Shown here: positions 25,121 through 33,056 of the stretch, in pieces
How the letters are laid out: the number at the start of each line of letters is the position of its first letter
How positions within the stretch are numbered: the stretch's first letter is position 1
Source of the DNA: an uncultured Saprospiraceae bacterium
GTDB taxonomy: Bacteria > Bacteroidota > Bacteroidia > Chitinophagales > Saprospiraceae
NCBI GenBank assembly: GCA_937950315.1
Contig: CALFDU010000113.1
Location: forward strand, 1 to 45,491
DNA length: 45,491 nucleotides
Reading direction: 5' to 3'
Program-made: the position numbers and the translations under genes
The notes under the pieces: generated by a model
Database searches by the model: none
The model's input: only the letters and a program-made list of their open reading frames with translations
What the model was told of the DNA's origin: nothing

Positions 25121-27902
25121 ACTCAATATTTATAATCACCTGTGTCCCTGTGGATTGATTTCCATCGTCTAAGTCCAAAGTGGTAATGTCAAGTTTGACA
25201 TCTGACTGGCTATTGATCGTCTGAATTCTGTCTTGAACGATCTCTAACCCACGTGATTTATGATTTGGTCGTTTTATCTTGTTTGCTGCGACTCTTCCTA
25301 TTCCATTATCTGTTATAATGCATTGCATCTTGGTTTCATCTACATGCTTGAAGTGAATAAGTAATGTGCCTTGACGATTTGTAAGATGGTATATCCCATG
25401 GTTGATCGCATTCTCTACAAAAGGCTGTATTACCATCGGCGGTAAAGGGTTTTCTAGGTCAATTTCAGGATCGATCTTCATGGTGAAATCAAACATTTTC
25501 TCAAACCTCATTTTCTCTAATCCCACGTAAAGCTTTAAAAGATTGGATTCTTCTTGTAGCGAGATAAATTTGGATTTAGAAGAGTCTAGTATTTTTCGCA
25601 TGAGTTTTGCAAAATTTGACAGATATGAATCCGCTTTTTCTGTTTCTTGGGTTTGAATAAAGTATTGGACGGAACCAAGAGCATTAAATATGAAGTGAGG
25701 GTTCATTTGTGAGCGTAGGGCAGTAAGTTCTAATTCTGCAATCTTGGTATTTATTTTGGTTTTTTCTCTTTCAAACTTTCTTAATTGATTCATTCGATAG
25801 GTGAAAAAGAGATAGGTCAAGAATAAGGCAAAACCTACCAATCCAAGAATTCCAAAGATTTTGGTGTAGTCTCTTTTTATTTCTAGTGCCAATGACTGAT
25901 GGTTGTTATTGGTGCTATTGAAAAAGCCAAACTCGTATTCCCCAATTGGCAGCGACGATATTTTTAATTCATTTTCACTAGTCTGAACAATATTGTTGTC
26001 TTTGTTCTCAAAGTTTAAAAATGAAGACCAATTGTCAAATCTATATTTGTAGTAGTCAGGAAAGTTGACTTTTAGCCTTAGTGAATCATATTTGTTGTAA
26101 GTTGAAACCACAGAGCTTAGTTCTGAAAATGTTTCATGTTGTTTTCCATTGTAAATTTCGACTTTGGATAGATGAAGTCCTTGGGAAGTTTTTCTGTTGA
26201 GTATTTTTGAAGGATTTATTCTTACTACACCATTAAGGGTGCCAAGGAATAGATTGCCTTCCTTGTCTTTTGCTACAGCATCTGTGTTGAATTCTCTGTT
26301 GGGTAACCCGTTGTATTCATATATTTTTTGGGTAATTTCAAATTGTTGATTTAGAACATTTATTCCGTTGAAAGTGGCTATCCAGATGTTTTTTTGATCA
26401 TCTTCTATTATGCTGGCAATGGCATTGTCGCTCAATCCATTAGACTCGGATAGCTGTTTCGTTATTTTTTTTGTCTTTTTATCAATCAGATATATTCCTC
26501 CTTTAAATGAACCCGCAATTACCAAGTCTTCCATTTCATACATGGTTCTTATCTCTGGATGAGAAATGTATTTTTCACCTGAATCAAGTTCAGCATTGAG
26601 TATTTCTTTTAATTTGAAGTTGGTGTCATAAATGTAGATGCCATATTGAGTCCCTAGCCAAAATTCATTTGTTCCTTTGATGTAATTGATGGCCCTGATA
26701 GCAGGAATTTTGTCAATGACCTTTGTTAACGATTTATTGATTTTGTGATACGTATACATGGAACCTGAATCCTTATTTTTTTCCTTATGCAGTTCATGTC
26801 CTGCAATCAATAAATGATCCTTGTTTAAATTGTGGAAATCTCGTATTCTCAATGGAATATAATCTAGACCAATTTCTTTCGTCACAGGATTAAATCGGAG
26901 TAGTTCAAAGTCTCCATGTGAGTCAAATGAGTATGAATACATCACCTCATTGAACCTGTCGTACAACAATCTTTGGTTTCTATAGAAATATTCAGGTCTG
27001 TCGTCAAAGAGAAGATTGACCTGATTGCTGGAGTCAATCTCTCTGAGTCCATATGTTTCTTTAAGGAATAGAACTTTATCCGTTTCGGTATTGATGGCAG
27101 TAATAATGTGACCAAACTGACTTTTTTCTAGATTTGGTCTGACATAAAAATGGTCTATTCCTTCTTCTTTAAAATGGAAAATGAAGATGCCATTAAAAGT
27201 ACCCACGATCCATTTTGAATCAATATTGTCAGTATAGATGTCTCGGATATTTTTATTGTAGTTAAGAAGATGGCTATATTCTTCAATACTTCCATCATTT
27301 CTGATGACTAGAATTTTTTCTGTTATCTGAACTTTATAGCCAAATAGTGCAATATGGTTTCCAAGTCCATCTTTCTTGAGCAGGGTACATTTTAGTTCTC
27401 CTTCATCGCCACCAAATATTTTTACTTTGTTCCCATGTTCTATTTTCCAGATTCCGCCCTTTTCTGCAATCAGATTTTGCTTGTTGACTGTGAATTTCGT
27501 TTTATTTTGATCTAAAACATAAGGATTGCTCATGGTCTCAGAATCGGTCTGGGACAGATACTTTACAGTTGTGGTTCCAGGATCAATTTGATAAGCGGAC
27601 TGATCTAATTCAAAATGGATGCCTCCGTTGTCACTACGCCTCATGTTGTCGACCAAACTTAGGTCTTTATCATTCAGTTGGGACGAATTGACAATTTTAA
27701 AGTTTTTGCCATCGTATTGTTGAATGCCTTGTTCGAAAAACAAATAAAAATATCCAAATGTATCTCGGTAAACTTTATTGACAATTCTATCTAGTAAGCC
27801 ATCTTCTAACTCTAGTTGTTGTACATCATTCAGTTGCTGCCCTTCGACACTGAATGAGACACAAAATAGGAGGAATAGTATGCTTACATTTTTTTTTATA
27901 AT
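25110..27902 (-). CDS. LytS-type sensor histidine kinase with propeller (proximal copy), non-canonical start
   Basis: This second sensor kinase has the same plan as its neighbour: propeller repeats (ESNGLSDNAIASIIEDDQKNIWIATFNG in two parts), a Y_Y_Y-like domain (YYKYRFDNWSSF), a transmembrane helix and a LytS catalytic part with SQMNPHFIFNAL, IQPFVENAINHG and DNGIGRVA. The first usual start codon is TTG at 27743, which would delete the export signal and the first propeller strand. The frame stays open for 53 more codons up to a TAG, and these encode IIKKNVSILFLLFCVSFSVEG, a clear signal peptide. I therefore place the start at an ATT (27902-27900). Whether this is a real ATT start, a mutated ATG or a sequence error is open. 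A promoter lies just upstream. Confidence 0.8.
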   Translation of the reverse strand: MIKKNVSILFLLFCVSFSVEGQQLNDVQQLELEDGLLDRIVNKVYRDTFGYFYLFFEQGIQQYDGKNFKIVNSSQLNDKDLSLVDNMRRSDNGGIHFELDQSAYQIDPGTTTVKYLSQTDSETMSNPYVLDQNKTKFTVNKQNLIAEKGGIWKIEHGNKVKIFGGDEGELKCTLLKKDGLGNHIALFGYKVQITEKILVIRNDGSIEEYSHLLNYNKNIRDIYTDNIDSKWIVGTFNGIFIFHFKEEGIDHFYVRPNLEKSQFGHIITAINTETDKVLFLKETYGLREIDSSNQVNLLFDDRPEYFYRNQRLLYDRFNEVMYSYSFDSHGDFELLRFNPVTKEIGLDYIPLRIRDFHNLNKDHLLIAGHELHKEKNKDSGSMYTYHKINKSLTKVIDKIPAIRAINYIKGTNEFWLGTQYGIYIYDTNFKLKEILNAELDSGEKYISHPEIRTMYEMEDLVIAGSFKGGIYLIDKKTKKITKQLSESNGLSDNAIASIIEDDQKNIWIATFNGINVLNQQFEITQKIYEYNGLPNREFNTDAVAKDKEGNLFLGTLNGVVRINPSKILNRKTSQGLHLSKVEIYNGKQHETFSELSSVVSTYNKYDSLRLKVNFPDYYKYRFDNWSSFLNFENKDNNIVQTSENELKISSLPIGEYEFGFFNSTNNNHQSLALEIKRDYTKIFGILGLVGFALFLTYLFFTYRMNQLRKFEREKTKINTKIAELELTALRSQMNPHFIFNALGSVQYFIQTQETEKADSYLSNFAKLMRKILDSSKSKFISLQEESNLLKLYVGLEKMRFEKMFDFTMKIDPEIDLENPLPPMVIQPFVENAINHGIYHLTNRQGTLLIHFKHVDETKMQCIITDNGIGRVAANKIKRPNHKSRGLEIVQDRIQTINSQSDVKLDITTLDLDDGNQSTGTQVIINIEYEE

Positions 27903-27922
27903 CTATTGAGTTTTGAGGTTAC

Positions 27923-27955
27923 TAAAGTTATTAGAAAAATTATTAAAACTAGCAA
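27923..27955 (-). promoter_or_regulatory. Promoter of the kinase-kinase-regulator operon
   Basis: On the minus strand TTG (27955-27953) is followed after 22 bases by TAACTTTA (27930-27923), one mismatch from TAnnTTTG. Transcription would start near 27918, about 16 bases before the proposed ATT start and well before the first TTG at 27743. This supports the longer reading of the kinase gene. Confidence 0.5.
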
Positions 27956-28128
27956 GCTTTTACTTTGGTGATAAAAGGTTTTAATTCTGCTAATGTTGAT
28001 TCATGACTGTATTCATCTTTATGATCTGGTCGACATATTTTGTTGAAGTTCCTTTGTCCATAATTGGCTAGATAATAAACTGGTCGTTAAAAGATATACA
28101 AATAGATGTGCTTAAAGGCGATATTCAG

Positions 28129-28158
28129 ATTATCGGTACATGCGAAAGAACCAACGGT
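28129..28158 (-). promoter_or_regulatory. Candidate LytTR direct repeat upstream of the kinase operon
   Basis: On the minus strand ACCGTTGGT (28158-28150, nine of nine against the LytTR box) is followed after 12 bases by ACCGATAAT (28137-28129, eight of nine). The ten bases ACCAACGGTT at 28150-28159 also occur at 21239-21248 upstream of the giant gene. The pair lies about 175 bases upstream of the kinase promoter, so direct activation would need DNA bending or an alternative promoter. Confidence 0.45.
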
Positions 28159-28265
28159 TTATTTAAGCTAGGATTTGATGCAAAATTCCGCTTTTTAGAT
28201 GTTTTTTGGGTATTGAGAAATAGTTGTACACAAATCCAAAACAATCTGGGATTTTCGTGCCTAGA

Positions 28266-28299
28266 TTGCATAGCAAGCATGAATTAGTTCTTACCTTTA
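28266..28299 (+). promoter_or_regulatory. Candidate paaZ promoter
   Basis: TTG (28266-28268), a 23-base spacer and TACCTTTA (28292-28299) match the TTG-N17-23-TAnnTTTG pattern with one mismatch. The leader would be about 80 bases. The spacer is at the upper limit, so confidence is modest. Confidence 0.35.
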
Positions 28300-28383
28300 A
28301 GCTTGACCCAATAATCATGAAAACAATTGATTTTACAGTGCTTTTCATGGAAAAATGACTGAATTGGGGATAAAAATTAAGAT

Positions 28384-30873
28384 ATGAAACTTGGTAATTA
28401 TATTCAAGGCAGTTGGATAGAAGGAGAAGGGGATGGACAAGCGATTTATGACGCTGTAACTGGAGATCAATTTGCCTCAGCAACCACCAAAGGTATTGAT
28501 TTGGGACCTGTCTTGAAATACGGAAGAGATGTTGGAAGCCCGGCATTGAGAAAAATGACTTTTCAGGAACGAGGGAACATGCTGAAAAAATTGGCCCTTT
28601 ATCTGATGAAGCGCAAAGAATCCTATTATAAATTGTCTTATCGCACAGGAGCTACAAGGCCTGACAGCTGGGTAGACATCGAAGGTGGATTTGGTAATTT
28701 ATTTGCCAATGCATCCTTGAGAAAGAATTTTCCTGATCAAACCTACGCTGTGGATGGTGATCCTATTGATTTATCAAGAGGAGGGGCCTTTATGGGGCAC
28801 CACCTTCTGGTACCCAAACGGGGTGTAGCCATTCATATAAATGCTTTTAATTTCCCAATCTGGGGAATGTTTGAAAAGTGTGCAGTCAATTGGATGGCAG
28901 GTGTAGCAGCCATTGTGAAACCAGCAACAGCAACTTCGTTTTTGACGGAAGCTGTAGTGAAAGATGTGATTGAATCCGGTATTTTACCTGAAGGAGCACT
29001 TCAATTAATATGTGGTTCGGCTAGAACGATTCTAGAAACAGTTGATTCTCAAGACGTGGTTACTTTTACTGGATCGGCTAGTACGGGTAGGATGCTCAAG
29101 GCAAATGAAAGAATCATAAACGAATCAGTTCCATTCAACATGGAGGCTGATTCTTTGAATTGTTCGGTATTGGGTGAAGATGCAGTACCAGGTACTCCTG
29201 AATTCGATCTGTTTATCAAGGAAGTGAGAAAAGAAATGACAACCAAATGCGGTCAGAAATGTACTGCCATACGACGAGTCATCGTGCCTGAAAAATTGGT
29301 TGAAGATGTGCAGATTGCATTGGGCAAAGCTTTGTCAAAAGTGAAAATAGGAAATCCTGCTGCGGAAGGTGTCCGAATGGGAGCATTGGCAAGCAGAGAT
29401 CAGGTGAATGAAGTAAGTGAAACTGTCGCCAAATTGAGTGCGACAGCGGAATTGGTTTTTGGCTCAGTTCAGCCAATAGAATTGATTGATGCTGATTTTG
29501 AGAAAGGTGCTTTTTTGAGCCCTATTTTGATGCTTGAAAAAGATCCTTTTAAGAACACCGCAGTCCATGAGTTAGAAGCATTTGGTCCGGTAAGTACAAT
29601 CATGCCTTACAAGACCATGGATGAGGCAGTTAAGCTTGCGCAAATGGGTAAAGGTTCTTTGGTAGCATCAATAGCAACATTTGATGACAATCTAGCCAAA
29701 GACTTTACCGTAGAGGCAGCAAGTCACCATGGAAGAATTATGATCATCAACAGAGAGATGGCCAAGTTTAGTACCGGTCATGGTTCACCGCTTCCGACCT
29801 TGGTTCACGGTGGTCCAGGAAGAGCAGGAGGAGGAGAAGAGATGGGTGGTATCCGTGGTATCAAACATTATATGCAACGTTGTGCTGTGCAAGGCACGCC
29901 CACCACTTTGACGAAAGTCACAGGAATATACCAGCCAGGATCCAAAGTGATTGAGGCTGAAAAGCATCCATTCAAATACCATTACGAAGACATCAAACCA
30001 GGTATGTCGGTCCTTACACACAAGCGTACCATCACCGATTCGGATATTCAGAATTTTGCAAATCTTAGTTGGGATGTGTTTTATGCACACACAGATATCA
30101 CCTCATTGGATGGGTCGATTTTTGAAAAACGTGCAGCTCATGGATACTTCTTGTTGTCTGCCGCAGCCGGATTATTTGTGAGCCCAGCAAAAGGTCCTGT
30201 GGGGGCCAATTATGGTTTGGACGAATGCCGGTTTATCAGACCTATCTACCACAACGATACGATTCAAGTACGATTGACTTGCAAAGAAAAAGTGGAAAGA
30301 GATGCCAGAGGAAGAGAACATCCGAGTGGAGTAGTCAAGTGGTACGAAGAGATTTTTGACCAAGATGGCGAATTGGTTGCCATGGCTACCATCCTAACGT
30401 TGGTCGCAAAGAAATCTCCATTTGTAGATTTTACACGCGAGAAGATTCAAGAAAAATTGGATGCGTTGACTGAGTCGACAAAGCCGCAATGGGGAAAAAT
30501 GACGGCACAACATCTGGTAGAGCATTTTGAGTACTTTAACCAACTGGCACTGGGTGAAATCGAATCAGAAATATTTACACCAGAAGAGAAAATCGAAAAG
30601 TACCAAGAATCATTGTGGAATCATATTCCAATGCCAAAGAATTTTGAACATCCTTCTTTTAAGAAAGGGGAAACGGAAGATTTGAGGTATGATAGCCTGA
30701 AAGCAGCAAAGGAAGCCTATTGGAAATCCTATGATGCTGTTATAGAATTTTACAAAGAGAATCCAGGAGCTACTCTAAAAAATCCTGTGTTTGGGATGTT
30801 GGATAGATACCACTTTAGGTTGTTGAATAACAAACATATGCATCACCACTTTACACAATTTGGCTTGATTTAA
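28384..30873 (+). CDS. paaZ: Bifunctional oxepin-CoA hydrolase/aldehyde dehydrogenase PaaZ with DinB-like C-terminal domain
   Basis: PaaZ opens the oxepin-CoA ring and oxidises the resulting aldehyde. The aldehyde dehydrogenase domain covers about 1-515, with Glu254 in NMEADSLN and the nucleophile Cys293 in KCGQKCTAIRR. The MaoC-like hydratase covers about 530-680, with Asp564 and His569 in SWDVFYAHTD spaced as in E. coli PaaZ. At 829 residues it is about 150 longer than E. coli PaaZ. The extra part resembles DUF1569/DinB-superfamily proteins: QWGKMTAQHLVEHFEYF (His710, His714) and NPVFGMLDRYHF followed by NNKHMHHHFTQFGL (His818-822). These histidines could bind a metal. The gene is 13 bases from the next and 17 kb from the paaE-G operon. 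Confidence 0.93.
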   Translation: MKLGNYIQGSWIEGEGDGQAIYDAVTGDQFASATTKGIDLGPVLKYGRDVGSPALRKMTFQERGNMLKKLALYLMKRKESYYKLSYRTGATRPDSWVDIEGGFGNLFANASLRKNFPDQTYAVDGDPIDLSRGGAFMGHHLLVPKRGVAIHINAFNFPIWGMFEKCAVNWMAGVAAIVKPATATSFLTEAVVKDVIESGILPEGALQLICGSARTILETVDSQDVVTFTGSASTGRMLKANERIINESVPFNMEADSLNCSVLGEDAVPGTPEFDLFIKEVRKEMTTKCGQKCTAIRRVIVPEKLVEDVQIALGKALSKVKIGNPAAEGVRMGALASRDQVNEVSETVAKLSATAELVFGSVQPIELIDADFEKGAFLSPILMLEKDPFKNTAVHELEAFGPVSTIMPYKTMDEAVKLAQMGKGSLVASIATFDDNLAKDFTVEAASHHGRIMIINREMAKFSTGHGSPLPTLVHGGPGRAGGGEEMGGIRGIKHYMQRCAVQGTPTTLTKVTGIYQPGSKVIEAEKHPFKYHYEDIKPGMSVLTHKRTITDSDIQNFANLSWDVFYAHTDITSLDGSIFEKRAAHGYFLLSAAAGLFVSPAKGPVGANYGLDECRFIRPIYHNDTIQVRLTCKEKVERDARGREHPSGVVKWYEEIFDQDGELVAMATILTLVAKKSPFVDFTREKIQEKLDALTESTKPQWGKMTAQHLVEHFEYFNQLALGEIESEIFTPEEKIEKYQESLWNHIPMPKNFEHPSFKKGETEDLRYDSLKAAKEAYWKSYDAVIEFYKENPGATLKNPVFGMLDRYHFRLLNNKHMHHHFTQFGLI

Positions 30874-30886
30874 TTTAAAAAATAAA

Positions 30887-32965
30887 ATGGGGAAGAAGGA
30901 TAAAAAGAAGAAAAAGAAAACGGAAAAAATTTCTGTAGATATACTTATGGAAGGTTTTCTAAAGATGGCCATGGCAAAGTCAATGACCGAGTTGTATGAG
31001 GCCAACTTTAAACAGGTTTCCAAATATGTGCACGCAACCTCAAGAGGCCACGAAGCGGTACAATTGGCTGTTAGTATGCAGATGCTGCCGCAAGATTATG
31101 CATTTCCTTACTATCGTGATGATGCAATGTTATTGGGTTTCGGTCTCAGGCCTTACGACTTGATGCTGCAACTTCTCGCTAAAAAGGCAGATCCTTTTTC
31201 TGGTGGCAGATCTTATTATTCGCACCCAAGTCTACGAGATGAGGACAAACCGAAAATTCCTCATCAATCCTCTGCAACGGGGATGCAAGCCATACCCGCA
31301 ACAGGTGCAGCCATGGGAATGCAGTACAAAGAGTTGATGGAAATAGATGATGGCGATAAGCCATTTGTAGTCTGTTCTTTGGGTGATGCATCGGTGACAG
31401 AAGGAGAAGTAGCTGAGGCATTTCAGATGGCAGCTTTAAAGCAATTGCCTATCTTGTATTTGATACAAGACAATGGTTGGGACATCTCAGCCAACGCCGA
31501 AGAAACGCGTGCGCAGGATGCCTATGAATACATACAAGGATTTCATGGAGTCGAAGCCATTACCATTGACGGTACAGATTTTGTTGAGTGCTACAATGCA
31601 ATCAATAAAGTAATAAAGACAATCAGAAAAGAACGGCGACCTTTCTTGGTACATGCCAAAGTGCCCTTATTGAACCACCATACTTCTGGAGTAAGAATGG
31701 AGTGGTATCGAGATGATTTAGAAGAAGCGCGTAGTCAAGATCCATATCCAAAGTTTATAAAACAATTGCTCGATACCGGATTTACCGAAGAGCAAATCCA
31801 ATTGATCGAAAAAGAAGCACAACAACGTGTACAGAGTGATTTTGAAAGCGCACTTGCCCAAGAAGATCCTTTGCCTGAGGATTTATTTAGTCATGATCTA
31901 GCACCGACAAGTGTTGTTGAAGAAGTAGGCGTAAGAACTCCGGAAGGCGCAGAGAAAGTGGTGATGGTAGATTGTGCCTTGCACGCTGTAGAGGAGTTGA
32001 TGCGAGAAGACAAAGCATGTCTTTTGTATGGCCAAGATGTGGGACATCGACTGGGTGGGGTATTCAGAGAAGCAGCAACATTGGCTCAGAAATTTGGTAA
32101 CGATCGTGTGTTCAATACGCCGATTCAAGAAGCATTTATTGTAGGATCGACAGTAGGGATGTCAGCCGTAGGTTTGAAGCCAATTGTTGAAGTTCAGTTT
32201 GCAGATTATATCTGGCCCGGACTCAATCAATTATTTACGGAAGTATCCAGATCTTGTTATCTCACAGAAGGGAAATGGCCCGTAAGTATGATCCTACGTG
32301 TTCCGATCGGAGCTTACGGAAGTGGAGGTCCATATCATTCATCAAGTGTAGAATCCGTGATCACCAATATACGAGGAATCAAGATCGCATACCCGAGTAA
32401 CGGGGCAGATATGAAAGGCTTGTTTAAGGCAGCTTATCACGATCCTAATCCAGTGGTGATTTTGGAGCACAAGGGATTGTATTGGTCCAAAGTGCCCGGG
32501 ACAGAAAAAGCTCGTACTGCCGAGCCAGCGGAAGACTATATCATTCCTTTTGGGGTAGCCAATATAGTGCAAGAAGTAACCACAGATTCAAATGTCAATA
32601 AGATGACCATCGTCACGTACGGAATGGGAGTACATTGGTCTTTGAATGCAAGTAAAGACATCAAGGATCAAGTAGAGATCGTAGACCTAAGAACCCTTTC
32701 TCCACTCGATGAAGACACAATAATAGCATCAGTCAAGAAAACGGGACGATGTCTGGTAGTCACAGAAGAGCCAGTGAACAATTCCTTCGGTAGAGCGCTG
32801 ACTGGATTGATTCAAGAGGAGTGTTTTAGCGAATTGGATGCACCTGTGATGATTGTTGGTTCTGAAAATATGCCAGCCATTCCATTAAATTCAGTGTTGG
32901 AACAGACGATGATTCCAAGTGCAGAGAAGGTGCGGGTTAAGGTGGATGAGGTATTGGGGTGGTAG
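30887..32965 (+). CDS. Fused 2-oxoacid dehydrogenase E1 alpha/beta
   Basis: This single polypeptide combines the alpha and beta parts of a thiamine-diphosphate E1 decarboxylase of the branched-chain/pyruvate type. The alpha part (about 15-340) has HATSRGHEAVQLA, PYYRDDAMLL and the ThDP motif GDASVTEGEVAEAFQ...QDN at 166-196. The beta part (about 350-692) has LLYGQDVGHRLGGVF, FNTPIQEAFIVGSTVGMSAVG and the C-terminal EEPVNNSFG. Alpha-beta fusions of this kind are common in Bacteroidota. The N terminus is a very basic run, MGKKDKKKKKKTEK; a later ATG at 30947 would remove it. It follows paaZ by 13 bases, suggesting cotranscription. Substrate cannot be read from the sequence, and no E2 or E3 gene is in the window. 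Confidence 0.88.
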   Translation: MGKKDKKKKKKTEKISVDILMEGFLKMAMAKSMTELYEANFKQVSKYVHATSRGHEAVQLAVSMQMLPQDYAFPYYRDDAMLLGFGLRPYDLMLQLLAKKADPFSGGRSYYSHPSLRDEDKPKIPHQSSATGMQAIPATGAAMGMQYKELMEIDDGDKPFVVCSLGDASVTEGEVAEAFQMAALKQLPILYLIQDNGWDISANAEETRAQDAYEYIQGFHGVEAITIDGTDFVECYNAINKVIKTIRKERRPFLVHAKVPLLNHHTSGVRMEWYRDDLEEARSQDPYPKFIKQLLDTGFTEEQIQLIEKEAQQRVQSDFESALAQEDPLPEDLFSHDLAPTSVVEEVGVRTPEGAEKVVMVDCALHAVEELMREDKACLLYGQDVGHRLGGVFREAATLAQKFGNDRVFNTPIQEAFIVGSTVGMSAVGLKPIVEVQFADYIWPGLNQLFTEVSRSCYLTEGKWPVSMILRVPIGAYGSGGPYHSSSVESVITNIRGIKIAYPSNGADMKGLFKAAYHDPNPVVILEHKGLYWSKVPGTEKARTAEPAEDYIIPFGVANIVQEVTTDSNVNKMTIVTYGMGVHWSLNASKDIKDQVEIVDLRTLSPLDEDTIIASVKKTGRCLVVTEEPVNNSFGRALTGLIQEECFSELDAPVMIVGSENMPAIPLNSVLEQTMIPSAEKVRVKVDEVLGW

Positions 32966-32979
32966 TGGGTTAATTTCAT

Positions 32980-33012
32980 GCCATTTATTCTATAATGGCT
33001 TTATTTTCTTTA
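32980..33012 (+). terminator. Terminator after the E1 gene
   Basis: GCCATT (32980-32985) and AATGGC (32994-32999) form a six-base stem with an eight-base loop, followed by a T-rich tract (TTTATTTTCTTT). It lies 15 bases after the E1 stop codon and would end the paaZ-E1 transcript. Confidence 0.6.
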
Positions 33013-33050
33013 AATTTGGTTAGAAGCATAATAAATGCTCCTGATAACCA
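33011..33050 (+). promoter_or_regulatory. -7 element and leader hairpin of the LRR gene
   Basis: TAAATTTG (33011-33018) matches TAnnTTTG exactly. It is overlapped at its end by a two-tier inverted repeat: TGGTTA (33017-33022) pairs with TAACCA (33045-33050), and inside it AGCAT (33025-33029) pairs with ATGCT (33035-33039). The structure ends six bases before the ATG. If transcription starts near 33022 most of the outer stem would not be in the message, so it may act at the DNA level. Confidence 0.4.
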
Positions 33051-33056
33051 ACCATT

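Larger units (their letters stand above)
27956..28383. promoter_or_regulatory. Divergent intergenic region before paaZ
   Basis: This is the largest gap without a gene in the window, between the kinase operon and paaZ. It holds the LytTR-like boxes (28129-28158) and a candidate paaZ promoter (28266-28299). A plus-strand frame is open from 28072 to 28287 but has no ATG, GTG or TTG at its beginning and no family resemblance, so I do not call it. I see no copy of the paa operator palindrome here. Confidence 0.5.

Noticed and set aside
28072-28287. Plus-strand open frame of 71 codons in the gap before paaZ
   Set aside because: It begins after a stop with no ATG, GTG or TTG near its start, resembles no family I know, and contains the candidate regulator boxes. 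Open frames of this length arise by chance.
27923-28383. A paa operator upstream of paaZ
   Set aside because: I looked for ACTAAC...GTTAGT or close variants and found none, so control of paaZ by the adjacent TetR protein is not supported by the sequence.
28163-28546. Minus-strand open frame of 127 codons overlapping the paaZ start
   Set aside because: It overlaps the well-supported PaaZ N terminus and its own composition is not protein-like. It is a shadow of paaZ.
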